DNA from: Lactobacillus acetotolerans DSM 20749 = JCM 3825
GTDB lineage: Bacteria > Bacillota > Bacilli > Lactobacillales > Lactobacillaceae
DNA length: 34,389 nt
Direction of reading: 5' to 3'
NCBI RefSeq assembly: GCF_001436775.1
Contig: NZ_AYZC01000014.1
Location: 1-34,389, forward strand
A program made the position numbers and the translations under genes. This document shows positions 1-7,447 of this stretch, piece after piece; position 1 is the stretch's first letter, and every line of letters starts with the position of its first letter. The notes under the pieces are model-generated. The model was not told the DNA's origin. It did no database searches and saw only the letters and a list, made by a program, of their open reading frames with translations.

Positions 1-60
1 AACATTGGCTTCATGACCTATTTGAATCAGTGTTGCACTTAATTTGATAATTCAGGGCTT
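1..60 (+). mobile_element. Possible 3' tail of an IS30-type transposase
   Basis: The first bases resemble, from memory only, the 3' end of lactobacillar IS30-family transposase genes, where a short Val-Ala-Leu-type ending runs into a TTTGATAATTCAGG-like segment. No start, catalytic DDE motif or intact inverted repeat is visible because the window begins here. It could equally be unrelated decayed DNA. A nucleotide search against IS collections would settle it. Confidence 0.2.
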
Positions 61-470
61 AAATAAGTTTTTTAATTGAAATGTTATTTACAATATTTAG
101 TTATAGTCTTATTATAATCATGTGTACGTATGTTAAAGATATTTTTAATGCGATTGGACGAACTTAAGTATATTAGTGGGAAAATAATTTTAATGGGAAA
201 TTAAGAAAATTGGAGATGCAGGCTGAGAAGGGTTGCTTCTCTATTCGTAAGTTAATTTTAAATAATATGATTTATCTGCTTCTGTGGATAAAATACTACA
301 ATTATACAGGTGCTAATTTTGATTCTACTGAGAATGAATCAAAGTTCAATCTGAGTATATTACAGGTTTAATTTTATTTTTCCAAGCTAATAAGCCAAAA
401 ATCCAAAACCGGACCAATGATGTAAATGCTGATCAGCAGCAAATAATTGCTGATTACCAACTACTCTACA
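61..470. other. Decayed non-coding stretch
   Basis: No open frame of useful length exists on either strand and stops are frequent in all frames. The only structure I see is short hairpins without T-tracts: TTTGATTC/GAATCAAA at 318-343 and GAGAAG/CTTCTC at 225-241. It lies between a possible transposase tail and a decayed SLAP-domain gene tail, so it probably represents eroded accessory DNA. I see no RNA gene in it. Confidence 0.5.
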
Positions 471-476
471 GAATAA

Positions 477-542
477 ACTGTAGCTGTCTGTGATTTATAG
501 AGTAAAGGTAAATATGTCAAGTTTGCTAACTTTATTAAGTAG
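477..542 (+). pseudogene. Remnant of an S-layer (SLAP) domain protein, C-terminus only
   Basis: The frame ending at the TAG at 540-542 reads TVAVCDL, a stop, then SKGKYVKFANFIK. This is the usual end of a SLAP/SlpA C-terminal domain (compare QFVKVANFR and HYIKKANF at the ends of the two intact genes downstream). In-frame stops at 498-500 and 474-476 and the absence of recognisable upstream sequence mark it as a decayed gene. A rho-independent terminator follows the stop by 18 nt, as expected for a former gene end. The size of the original gene cannot be told. Confidence 0.5.
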
Positions 543-560
543 TTAGTAGAATAAATAGAA

Positions 561-597
561 ATGCCACGAAGAATTTTTTCTTCATGGCATTTTTTTA
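561..597 (+). terminator. Rho-independent terminator after the SLAP remnant
   Basis: ATGCCACGAAGAA pairs with TTCTTCATGGCAT around a short T-rich loop, followed by a run of T. It has outlived the decayed gene it presumably served. Confidence 0.8.
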
Positions 598-715
598 TCT
601 TTAAATTGTAGATTTCTTATAATAGTTTGCTAACAAACTCTACTTATTATTCTAATGATGATATTAATCATTACTAATACTATAGTAGGAGCTGGATGTG
701 ATAGCTATTTATATT

Positions 716-729
716 TGTAAGCGCTTATA
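716..729. promoter_or_regulatory. cre-like palindrome (CcpA site candidate) 1
   Basis: TGTAAGCGCTTATA matches the cre consensus TGWAANCGNTNWCA at 13 of 14 positions and contains the symmetric core AAGCGCTT. It overlaps the -35 area of a possible promoter with extended -10 TGCTAATTA at 741-749, in front of the sigma-factor-like gene at 814. Catabolite control is inferred. Confidence 0.6.
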
Positions 730-771
730 ACTGTTTTTTATGCTAATTAAAATCTTGCTAATCTAATGGTA

Positions 772-785
772 CACAAGCGCTTGTG
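772..785. promoter_or_regulatory. Second AAGCGCTT palindrome in the sigma-gene leader
   Basis: CACAAGCGCTTGTG is a perfect 14-bp palindrome sharing its core with the cre-like site 56 nt upstream, but its flanks (CAC/GTG) depart from cre. It lies just before the ribosome binding site GGAAGG at 801-806. Binding there could block elongation or loop with the first site. It might instead be the operator of another LacI-family regulator. Confidence 0.5.
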
Positions 786-813
786 ACTATATCAAAATAA
801 GGAAGGTCACACA

Positions 814-1305
814 ATGAAGATTAGCCAAAAGAATTTTTTAACAGCATGGGAAAATAGGAAATTAGTTTATGGAGCTATGAAAAAATTACATATTTATAAG
901 GATTATTCAGATTATGAGGATTTATTGCAAGATGGGGTTTGTCTTTATGCACAGATGCTTGAAGAACATCCAGACATGTCTCGTGAAGAAGTGGATAAGT
1001 TGAGTTTTCGTAAAATCATCTGGAACACAACGGATCGGTTACGGAAAATTCAACGCAATGATGAACATCGTTGTAATGTCCTCGAATGTTCGAACTTAGC
1101 AGAAGCGGTTCATTGGGACGATTTGATAGTCCTTAAGGATGAGGTGAATAAAATGTCTAAAATAGAACAAATAATTTTCTTTGAACACTTATTATTCGAA
1201 AACACTTTTAGCTCTTTAGTTATAAAATATGGAATAAATCGAAAACAATTGCAGCGTTTGAAACATAAGCTATTAATTAAGTTACAATGTACACTGAAAG
1301 AATAA
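814..1305 (+). CDS. ComX/SigH-like sigma-70 family protein
   Basis: A 163-residue protein resembling the small alternative sigma factors (ComX/SigH type) of lactobacilli. Residues about 33-80 look like sigma region 2: YEDLLQDG followed by FRKIIWNTTDRLRKIQR, the aromatic/basic -10 recognition helix. Residues about 112-160 resemble a region-4 HTH, with IINRKQLQRLKHK-like spacing (YGINRKQLQRLKHKLL). The start has a good RBS, GGAAGG, 7 nt upstream. It is monocistronic, with a terminator at 1323. Two AAGCGCTT palindromes precede it, suggesting carbon-source control. In related species ComX-like factors are associated with competence or stress genes, but no competence gene lies nearby, so its regulon is unknown. 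Similarity to sigma factors is judged by motif, not by search. Confidence 0.7.
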   Translation: MKISQKNFLTAWENRKLVYGAMKKLHIYKDYSDYEDLLQDGVCLYAQMLEEHPDMSREEVDKLSFRKIIWNTTDRLRKIQRNDEHRCNVLECSNLAEAVHWDDLIVLKDEVNKMSKIEQIIFFEHLLFENTFSSLVIKYGINRKQLQRLKHKLLIKLQCTLKE

Positions 1306-1322
1306 ATGTTTATTTTATTCTT

Positions 1323-1350
1323 AGCTTTTCTAAGTGCTGAAAGCTTTTTG
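1323..1350 (+). terminator. Terminator after the sigma-like gene
   Basis: AGCTTTTC and GAAAGCT form a stem with one bulge and an 8-nt loop, followed by five T. Confidence 0.55.
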
Positions 1351-1401
1351 TAATAAAAATGCGTACAATATTACTTTTTGACTACAAATCCATTTAAGCT
1401 A

Positions 1402-1430
1402 TTGTCTAGACATGGTTTGCTAGATACAAT
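1402..1430 (+). promoter_or_regulatory. Sigma-A promoter of the GH73/amidase operon
   Basis: TTGTCT and TACAAT are separated by 17 nt. Transcription would begin near 1437, giving a leader of about 27 nt before the start at 1464, which has the strong RBS AAGGAGG at 1446-1452. Confidence 0.65.
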
Positions 1431-1463
1431 ATAAGTGTTCATTATAAGGAGGAAATTCAATCC

Positions 1464-2669
1464 ATGAAAAAAAGATTATTCACTGGTTTTGCTGCCGCGG
1501 TTATGTTAACTTCAACTGCTATACCAGTTACCAACAAATTAATTGCAAAGACACCAGTAGGTACAAAGAAGGTATCTGCTGCTAGTACGTCGAGTGCCTT
1601 TTTAGATACTGCTGCTAAGCAAGCACAAAAGGCTTCTAAAAAGTACGGACTTTATCCATCAGTTATGATTGCACAGGCAATCGTAGAATCAAATTGGGGA
1701 CAATCTGGCCTTGCAGTTAATGCTAACAACCTTTTTGGTATGAAGGCTGATGATTCCTGGATGGGTCCTACCTATACTTCAAAGACTAGGGAAGAGACCA
1801 GTGCAGGTAAGAGTTATTATGTTAATGCTAACTTTAGAAAGTATTCATCATATGAAGGTTCATTTGATGATAATGGTAAGAAGTTGCGTGAAGGTGTTTC
1901 ATGGCAACCAACTCGTTATCAAGGTGCTTGGATTGAAAATGCATCTTCATATGCTGCTGCAACTAAAGCTCTGACTGGTACTTACGCCACAGCTCATAAT
2001 TACAATACAATTTTAAATCAAAGAATTACTGCATATGACCTAACACAATATGATCCCAAGGTTTCTAATGCTACAGCCAATTACACAGTAAAGGCTTCTG
2101 GTTCAACTTACGATTGGCCAACTGATCACTCAGTTTCATCCACCTCAGGTTCTGTTTCTAAAGGTGATAATGTAACTGTTGATAAGACCATTACCTATTA
2201 CGATGGTTCGCAAAGAATGCATATTGCAGGCAAAGGTTGGGTCGATGGTACTTCACTTGATACTGGCAGTGCTTTGCCACCAGCATCACAAGCTCCTAAG
2301 GGTGAGAAGAAGATCACCAAGATGCTCATGCATAATGCCTATATTTACAATGCAAAAGGCAAGCGTGTAAAGGGTATTAAAGCTTTAAAGGCTGATAATA
2401 ATATTCCTACTTATGGTACGAAGACTATTAATGGTAAGTCATATTATAGAATTAGTACTAACCAATATATTGCCGCTGGTAATATTGATGGTAAGATGCG
2501 CGCTTTGAAGCATAATGCCTATGTTTACAATGACTATGGCAATCGTGATAATTCGAAGGTTATGAAGAAGAACCAATCAGTTGCTACTTACGGTTCTGCC
2601 GTTACTATTTATAGTAAGAAGTACTACAAGATTGGTACTGGTCATTATATTAAAAAAGCAAACTTTTAA
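1464..2669 (+). CDS. Secreted GH73 N-acetylglucosaminidase with SLAP anchor
   Basis: A 401-residue secreted autolysin. Residues 1 to about 40 form a signal peptide (KKR, hydrophobic stretch, cleavage near VSA-A). Residues about 42-200 are a GH73 (FlgJ/LytG-like) glucosaminidase domain: the catalytic glutamate is E75 in IAQAIVESNWGQS, followed by NANNLFGMK. Residues about 206-266 look like an SH3-type module. Residues about 283-401 form the two-repeat SLAP domain (HNAYIYN and HNAYVYN repeats, each ending in a QYIAAGNI/HYIKKANF-like segment) that binds secondary wall polymer under the S-layer. It cleaves beta-1,4 bonds of peptidoglycan glycan strands, for cell separation or turnover. It is first in an operon with the amidase that starts 39 nt after it. 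Confidence 0.9.
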   Translation: MKKRLFTGFAAAVMLTSTAIPVTNKLIAKTPVGTKKVSAASTSSAFLDTAAKQAQKASKKYGLYPSVMIAQAIVESNWGQSGLAVNANNLFGMKADDSWMGPTYTSKTREETSAGKSYYVNANFRKYSSYEGSFDDNGKKLREGVSWQPTRYQGAWIENASSYAAATKALTGTYATAHNYNTILNQRITAYDLTQYDPKVSNATANYTVKASGSTYDWPTDHSVSSTSGSVSKGDNVTVDKTITYYDGSQRMHIAGKGWVDGTSLDTGSALPPASQAPKGEKKITKMLMHNAYIYNAKGKRVKGIKALKADNNIPTYGTKTINGKSYYRISTNQYIAAGNIDGKMRALKHNAYVYNDYGNRDNSKVMKKNQSVATYGSAVTIYSKKYYKIGTGHYIKKANF

Positions 2670-2708
2670 TTAATTTGCGCTTCTTAATTTAAGGGATGAA
2701 AATATTAA

Positions 2709-3875
2709 ATGAAATTAAAAAGATTAATTACTACTGCTGTTGCAGCATGTAGTTTAGCTGCCGTTGTTCCCTTTGCAGGTGCAACGCAAACTCATGAAGC
2801 CAAGGCTACTACCATTAACAGCATGGCTAAGCAAGACAGTTATAGTGGTGTAACTTATTTATACAAAATGCTTCAAACTGAAGGTATTAAATATAATAAG
2901 TTTTATGGCAATGGTAATACTATTTATTATCGTAATGGTAAGCCGGAAGGTATCGTTATTCACGAAACTGCTACACCAAATGCTACAGCTCATAATGAAG
3001 CAATTTACTTTAACCGTGAATGGATGAATATGTATGCATATGTACATGCCTTTGTTGACCATTCATCTGTCATTCAAATGATGACCCCTAATTATGGTGT
3101 TTGGGGCGCCGGTCCTGTAGCTAACAATCGTTTTATTCAAGTTGAACTTTGTGAAGAGAACAATCGTACTAACTTTGCCAAGGGTGTAAATAATGATGCG
3201 ATTTATGCAGCGAAGATGCTTCACCGTTATAATTTAAAGCCAACCAATGCTACTCACACTGGTAAAGGTACTGTATGGTCTCACCATGCTGTATCTAGAT
3301 TCTTAGGTGGCACTGATCATACTGACCCAGATGGCTACTTTGCAAAGTGGGGTTACTCAATGGATCAATTTGTTCCGTTGATTCAATATTACTATGATTT
3401 ACAAGCCGGTAGTACTGACAAGACACCAAAGGATCCAAGTACTCCAGCTACAAGTAACACCAATCCTAATGCTGATACCGATAATTCAACTTCTTCATCA
3501 AGTCAAGCTCCTGTCGGAAGCAAGAAGACTTTGATGCATGAAGCTTATGTTTACGATGAAAATGGTAAGCGTACTAATTCAGCTATGAAACCTGCTGGTA
3601 CGAAAGTTACTGTTGCTGGTGAAAAGACCATTACTGGTATTAAGTACTTACAAATTGGTAAGAATCAATATGTTGTTGCCGGTAATATCAACGGTTCTAA
3701 CCGGAAATTGACTCACAATGCATATATTTATGACACAGTTGGTATTCGTGTTGGTTCTTCTAAGTTGTACAGAGGTAACTACAGAAGAACTTATGGTGCT
3801 AGAGTGACTATCAATGGTAAGAAGTATTACCACATTAGTCCTAGCCAATTTGTTAAGGTTGCTAACTTTAGATAA
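2709..3875 (+). CDS. Secreted N-acetylmuramoyl-L-alanine amidase with SLAP anchor
   Basis: A 388-residue secreted protein. Residues 1 to about 33 are a signal peptide (KLKR, hydrophobic core, then an Ala-rich cleavage region). Residues about 78-230 are an Amidase_2/PGRP-type zinc amidase: IVIHETA supplies the first Zn histidine (H85), and WSHHAVS plus GGTDHTDP carry the distal histidines including H204. A Ser/Thr/Pro/Asn-rich linker (about 233-268) leads to two SLAP repeats (about 270-388) ending QFVKVANFR. It would cut the bond between MurNAc and the stem peptide. Pairing with the glucosaminidase upstream supplies both glycan and amide cleavage at the S-layer/wall interface. It shares the upstream promoter; a strong terminator follows. 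Confidence 0.88.
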   Translation: MKLKRLITTAVAACSLAAVVPFAGATQTHEAKATTINSMAKQDSYSGVTYLYKMLQTEGIKYNKFYGNGNTIYYRNGKPEGIVIHETATPNATAHNEAIYFNREWMNMYAYVHAFVDHSSVIQMMTPNYGVWGAGPVANNRFIQVELCEENNRTNFAKGVNNDAIYAAKMLHRYNLKPTNATHTGKGTVWSHHAVSRFLGGTDHTDPDGYFAKWGYSMDQFVPLIQYYYDLQAGSTDKTPKDPSTPATSNTNPNADTDNSTSSSSQAPVGSKKTLMHEAYVYDENGKRTNSAMKPAGTKVTVAGEKTITGIKYLQIGKNQYVVAGNINGSNRKLTHNAYIYDTVGIRVGSSKLYRGNYRRTYGARVTINGKKYYHISPSQFVKVANFR

Positions 3876-3898
3876 ATAAAATAATTTATCATTTAATT

Positions 3899-3936
3899 AC
3901 GATCATCAGAAGATATTTTCTGGTGGTCGTTTTTTT
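3899..3936 (+). terminator. Terminator of the autolysin operon
   Basis: A 13-bp stem (ACGATCATCAGAA with TTCTGGTGGTCGT, including G-U pairs) is followed by seven T. It ends just before the promoter region of the toxin-antitoxin operon. Confidence 0.85.
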
Positions 3937-3939
3937 GAT

Positions 3940-3966
3940 ACTATAATTCAAATATGAATTTATAGT
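3940..3966. promoter_or_regulatory. Inverted repeat, probable toxin-antitoxin operator
   Basis: ACTATAATTCA and TGAATTTATAGT are inverted with one bulged base around a 4-nt spacer. It lies in the promoter region 44 nt before the antitoxin start, the place where DinJ/RelB-type antitoxins usually bind to autorepress. Binding is inferred. Confidence 0.5.
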
Positions 3967-4009
3967 AAGTGGATGTCGATCGGTGTACAATATAGATGAG
4001 GTGGTAAAT

Positions 4010-4279
4010 ATGGAAGATGCAAGGATTACGGCTAGGATTAATAGTAATGTAAAAAATAAGGCTGAAGAACAATTAAAAAATCACGGTCTGTCTATATCAG
4101 AATATATGCGTATTGTTGTTACTGAAGTTGCTAATAGTGGATTACCAAAAGATTTTGGTTATCCCAATAAAATGGTTCAAGATTCTTTACTTGAAACTGC
4201 CAATGCCTATGCTGATAATAGTAAACTTCACAAAGCTTCCAATCCAAAAGAATTAGAGAAGTTATTAAATGAAGACTAA
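4010..4279 (+). CDS. RelB/DinJ-family antitoxin
   Basis: The start chosen is ATG 4010 (89 residues), because GAGGTGG at 3998-4004 is well placed for it; an in-frame GTG at 3983 would add nine residues but has no RBS. The N-terminus (MEDARITARINSNVKNKAEE) is the ribbon-helix-helix DNA-binding segment typical of RelB/DinJ, followed by helices ending in the toxin-wrapping C-terminal half. It overlaps the toxin start by 11 nt, the usual antitoxin-first arrangement. It would neutralise the downstream ribonuclease and repress the operon through the inverted repeat at 3940-3966. Confidence 0.8.
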   Translation: MEDARITARINSNVKNKAEEQLKNHGLSISEYMRIVVTEVANSGLPKDFGYPNKMVQDSLLETANAYADNSKLHKASNPKELEKLLNED

Positions 4280-4637
4280 GAATATATTTTTTATAAATAA
4301 ATTTAAAAAACAATATAGAAAAGTAAAGAAAAATTTTGATTGGAACTCCATCTTTACTGGAACAGTGCCATTTGATAATAAAAAAAGATCTCCATGGGAT
4401 TATATTATATATTGTTTGTTTAATAGTATAAAAATACCAAATTATTTTTATCCGCATCACTTAACTTTAACCAATAAATTTTTAAAACAACTTCAAAAAA
4501 GGTTTGGTCCAAATACTAAATTTCAAATTATAGAATTACATTTTGATGGTCATAGTGGAGATCACTTATTGATATATGCTGAGAATGATGAGAATATATT
4601 TTTAATAGCAATTGGATCACATAGTGATTTATTTTAA
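4269..4637 (+). CDS. YafQ/RelE-type mRNA interferase toxin
   Basis: A 122-residue basic protein whose C-terminus (HLLIYAEN...FLIAIGSHSDLF) matches the ending of YafQ-family toxins, and whose N-terminus (FINKFKKQYRKVKKN) matches their first helix. These toxins cleave mRNA at the ribosome. It is longer than YafQ itself (about 92 residues); the extra length is a segment at about residues 24-62 containing a hydrophobic stretch (WDYIIYCLFNSI) between the first helix and the core. Lactobacillus homologues may share this insert, but I cannot check. The gene overlaps the antitoxin and is followed by a small hairpin terminator. Confidence 0.7.
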   Translation: MKTKNIFFINKFKKQYRKVKKNFDWNSIFTGTVPFDNKKRSPWDYIIYCLFNSIKIPNYFYPHHLTLTNKFLKQLQKRFGPNTKFQIIELHFDGHSGDHLLIYAENDENIFLIAIGSHSDLF

Positions 4638-4651
4638 ATAAATTATATTAT

Positions 4652-4680
4652 GGGCAGTCATTAGACTGCTCTTTTATTTT
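4652..4680 (+). terminator. Terminator after the toxin gene
   Basis: GGCAGTC and GACTGCT form a stem around ATTA, followed by a T-rich run interrupted by an A. Confidence 0.6.
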
Positions 4681-4745
4681 ATAATCAAGTAACATTTATA
4701 GTGAATATTTTGTATAATCTTCAATAAATGAAAGAAGGTAACTTT

Positions 4746-6584
4746 TTGGCACAATTATCATTATTTTTAGTTGTTTTGTTAGCGTTAGTCATTCCCATTT
4801 TTATGGCTCGTTTCAAATTTAATGCCGTACCAACAGCTGTTGCTGAGATTATCGCAGGCATTATTATGGGTGCAAGTGGTTTTAACTTAATTACCCCTAT
4901 CCATGATCTATCTTTTCTATCCAACCTAGGTGTGATTATCTTGATGTTCCTGTCGGGGATGGAAATTGACTTTGATTTATTAAAACGAAAGAACAATCCC
5001 AAGGGAAAATCACAAGCTGGTAAGATGGTTGATCCTTTGCCAACAGCTGGATTAGCCTATATTAGCGTAACCATTATGGCAATTATTCTAGCCTTTATCT
5101 TGAAGTGGTTGGGCTTATTCAGCGATGTTATGCTAGCCACAATACTTTTTATGACCATTGCTCTTGGTGTGGTTATTGCCACGTTAAAGGAGAAGGATAT
5201 TCTTAACCGTCCAATTGGTCAAACCATTTTACTCACAGCTGTAATGGGTGAAGTTATACCACTTTTACTTTTGACTATTTATGCCTCAATTAATGGTGGC
5301 AATGCTGAAAAATTGTGGTTGATCATTTTATTGTTTGCTGCGGCGATTTTCTTGCTTTGGCATTTCAAACAACCTTATTTATGGTTTACCAAAGTAACGA
5401 AATCTACAACGCAATTAGATATTCGTCTAGCTTTCTTCCTGATTTTTGCTTTAGTCACCGTTGCTATGCAGGTTGGTGCCGAAAATATTTTAGGTGCTTT
5501 CTTGGCAGGGATGGTCATGAAACTGCTTGAACCAAGCGAGGCCACCAAGGATAAACTGACTTCGATTGGTTATGGTTTCTTTATTCCAATTTTCTTCATT
5601 ATGACTGGGGTAAACTTGAATCTGAAAACATTGTTTGCTCATCCAACATCACTAATGCTTTTACCAGTCGTTGTGCTCTTCTTATTCATAGCAAAATTAC
5701 CGGTTGTGGCAGTGTACATGAGAAAGTTTGATAAGCGCAATGCGTTTGCGGGTGGCTTTTTAACGGCTACAACAATTACGATTGTCTTGCCAACTTTGGA
5801 AGTTGCTCGTAAGCTGCGTGCAATTACTTCAACCCAATCTGATGTGTTCATTTTGGCAGCTGTGATTGTATGTATTGTGTGCCCAATTGTCTTTAATGCA
5901 TCCTTTAAATTGCGACCAGAAGATCGAATTAAGCAGCGTGTGGTTGTTTTAGGAGCCAACGCTCTTACTGTGCCGGTTGCAAACGATCTGCACGATAATT
6001 GGTATTTAGTCAATCTGTTTACTGCTAGTAATGAAAACTACAATACTTACAAAAGTCGGGTACCGAATTTAACTTTATTAAAGGATTTGGATGCTAAAAG
6101 CTTAGAAGATGCCGGTGTTTTTGATGGCGATATTTTTGTAGCAGCTCAACATAGTGATAAAGAAAATATTCGTTTAGCTAAAATGGCAAAGAAGAGTGGT
6201 ATTTTCAAGCGAATTATCGTGTGCCAGAATCAGGCAGATGTAGCAACTGTAAAGGAGTTACATGATAAGGGAATGGAGATCTTTAACTTTAGTACGGTTA
6301 CTTCTTCCTTAATGCGCGCTTTAATTGAATCTCCTGCTGTCTATAAAGTTTTGACAGATACTAAGAATGTCCTTTACTCAGTAGTTGTGCGCAATACCCG
6401 TTATACAGGACGGCAGTTAATGGACTGGGACTTCATTGATCAGATTACCGTTAGTCGTATTCGGCGTGGAAATCAGTGGCTTGCGCCGCATGGTTCAACC
6501 GTAATCGAGCCCGGGGATGAGTTAGTATTCTCAGGTAAGTTTAAGGCTGCTGACCATGTCAGACGGGTCTTAAGTGAAAAATAG
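4746..6584 (+). CDS. CPA2-family monovalent cation/proton antiporter with RCK domain
   Basis: A membrane protein of about 612 residues. The N-terminal two thirds (to about residue 385) contain about a dozen hydrophobic helices of the Na+/H+ exchanger (KefB/NapA-like) fold, including LAFFLIFALVTVAMQVGAENILGAFLAGM. The rest is cytoplasmic: a TrkA-N/RCK Rossmann domain (RVVVLGANALTVPVANDL) and a TrkA-C domain ending in a PGDELVFSG motif. It likely exchanges K+ or Na+ for protons under ligand gating. I prefer TTG 4746 because AAAGAAGG at 4731-4738 is positioned for it. ATG 4728 lies only about 10 nt past a TATAAT at 4713-4718 and has no RBS. Confidence 0.8.
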   Translation: MAQLSLFLVVLLALVIPIFMARFKFNAVPTAVAEIIAGIIMGASGFNLITPIHDLSFLSNLGVIILMFLSGMEIDFDLLKRKNNPKGKSQAGKMVDPLPTAGLAYISVTIMAIILAFILKWLGLFSDVMLATILFMTIALGVVIATLKEKDILNRPIGQTILLTAVMGEVIPLLLLTIYASINGGNAEKLWLIILLFAAAIFLLWHFKQPYLWFTKVTKSTTQLDIRLAFFLIFALVTVAMQVGAENILGAFLAGMVMKLLEPSEATKDKLTSIGYGFFIPIFFIMTGVNLNLKTLFAHPTSLMLLPVVVLFLFIAKLPVVAVYMRKFDKRNAFAGGFLTATTITIVLPTLEVARKLRAITSTQSDVFILAAVIVCIVCPIVFNASFKLRPEDRIKQRVVVLGANALTVPVANDLHDNWYLVNLFTASNENYNTYKSRVPNLTLLKDLDAKSLEDAGVFDGDIFVAAQHSDKENIRLAKMAKKSGIFKRIIVCQNQADVATVKELHDKGMEIFNFSTVTSSLMRALIESPAVYKVLTDTKNVLYSVVVRNTRYTGRQLMDWDFIDQITVSRIRRGNQWLAPHGSTVIEPGDELVFSGKFKAADHVRRVLSEK

Positions 6585-6609
6585 GTATTATTAAATTTGA
6601 TTGTATAAG

Positions 6610-6655
6610 AAAAACTCCTGAATTAGATTTTGTCTAGTTCAGGAGTTTTATTTTT
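6610..6655. terminator. Bidirectional terminator between antiporter and rpiR-like gene
   Basis: AAAACTCCTGAA and TTCAGGAGTTTT form a 12-bp stem with A-rich and T-rich flanks. It can terminate the antiporter transcript on plus and the converging rpiR transcript on minus. Confidence 0.8.
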
Positions 6656-6664
6656 AATTATTTT

Positions 6665-7435
6665 TTACTTGTTATAAATATACTGGTAGAGAATCAATTC
6701 CATAATAATTGCCACAGAAATGCGCGAACTAATATCTACACCATTAACTTTAAGCTCGTCTGTAAATAGGTAAAAGTTTATGTTACTTAGGTTCTGAATG
6801 GTGTTGTTGTCAGCACCGGTGATCGAAACAATCAGAGGCGCCTTATCTTTTTTAATTAATTCACTAATCAGTTGTATGAATTCTTTGTTTTCTCCGTTGT
6901 AACTCATAATAAAAACAATGCTATTTGAGTTTATTTGCTTTTCAGCTATTTTACGGTAATTTTCGTCTCTTGGGAAAAAGACTCTGAAGCCTGCCATTGA
7001 ATAAATAAAATCTAAGTATTCAACTAAATGTTTTGTTGTGTCTTTCGCAAAAAAGTAGATGTCCGGCTTTTTGCGTAAGTCACTTGCTATTAAATTTAAC
7101 TGTTTTTCCTTTAAAACGCGGATTGTTTCTTCTATGTTCTTTAAATAACTTTCCCTATAAGAATTATTTTCAGTGTAAAAAATATTTTTATCGGGGTTCT
7201 CATTCCGATTAATAAGAGTAAATTTGATAACTGTCGCAAATTCACTGTAACCCGAAAAGCCAATTTTACGGACAAATCTGATGAAAGTAGCGGTTGAGAC
7301 GTATGCCATAGATGCAACGTCCCGAATACTTTTACCATTTATTTCTTCCATATTGGAAACAACAAATTCAAAAAGCTTATGTTCGTTTTCAGTTAAATCT
7401 TTTAAGTGCGAACTGGCTATCTCAAAGAAATTCAT
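6665..7435 (-). CDS. MurR/RpiR-family transcriptional regulator
   Basis: A 256-residue regulator with an N-terminal HTH_6 domain (residues about 1-75; KSIRDVASMAYVSTATFIRF followed by KIGFSGYSEF, the RpiR signature) and a C-terminal SIS-type domain (about 105-240). The SIS loop that binds phosphosugars in relatives reads SYNGENKE here rather than the usual Ser-x-Ser-Gly, so the ligand may not be a sugar phosphate. It is transcribed with, and 12 nt after, the agmatine-deiminase-like gene, divergently from the agmatine operon, and is the obvious candidate regulator of both arms. Known enterococcal AgDI loci use a LuxR-type AguR instead. Its operator is plausibly the inverted repeat at 8800-8820. 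Confidence 0.85.
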   Translation of the reverse strand: MNFFEIASSHLKDLTENEHKLFEFVVSNMEEINGKSIRDVASMAYVSTATFIRFVRKIGFSGYSEFATVIKFTLINRNENPDKNIFYTENNSYRESYLKNIEETIRVLKEKQLNLIASDLRKKPDIYFFAKDTTKHLVEYLDFIYSMAGFRVFFPRDENYRKIAEKQINSNSIVFIMSYNGENKEFIQLISELIKKDKAPLIVSITGADNNTIQNLSNINFYLFTDELKVNGVDISSRISVAIIMELILYQYIYNK

Positions 7436-7447
7436 TGTTATATCCTC

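Noticed and set aside
1464-3875. Nucleotide repeats shared between the two SLAP genes as mobile or recombination repeats
   Set aside because: The similarity is explained by homologous SLAP domains each holding two internal repeats; there are no flanking duplications or inverted repeats.
4269-4637. Orphan hypothetical protein rather than toxin
   Set aside because: The GSHSDLF ending, the 11-nt overlap with a DinJ-like gene and size near the toxin family support YafQ-type assignment.
5639-6013. Minus-strand ORF of 124 codons opposite the antiporter
   Set aside because: It is the shadow of a strongly coding plus-strand gene, lacks an RBS and has a low-complexity Thr/Ala/Ile composition.
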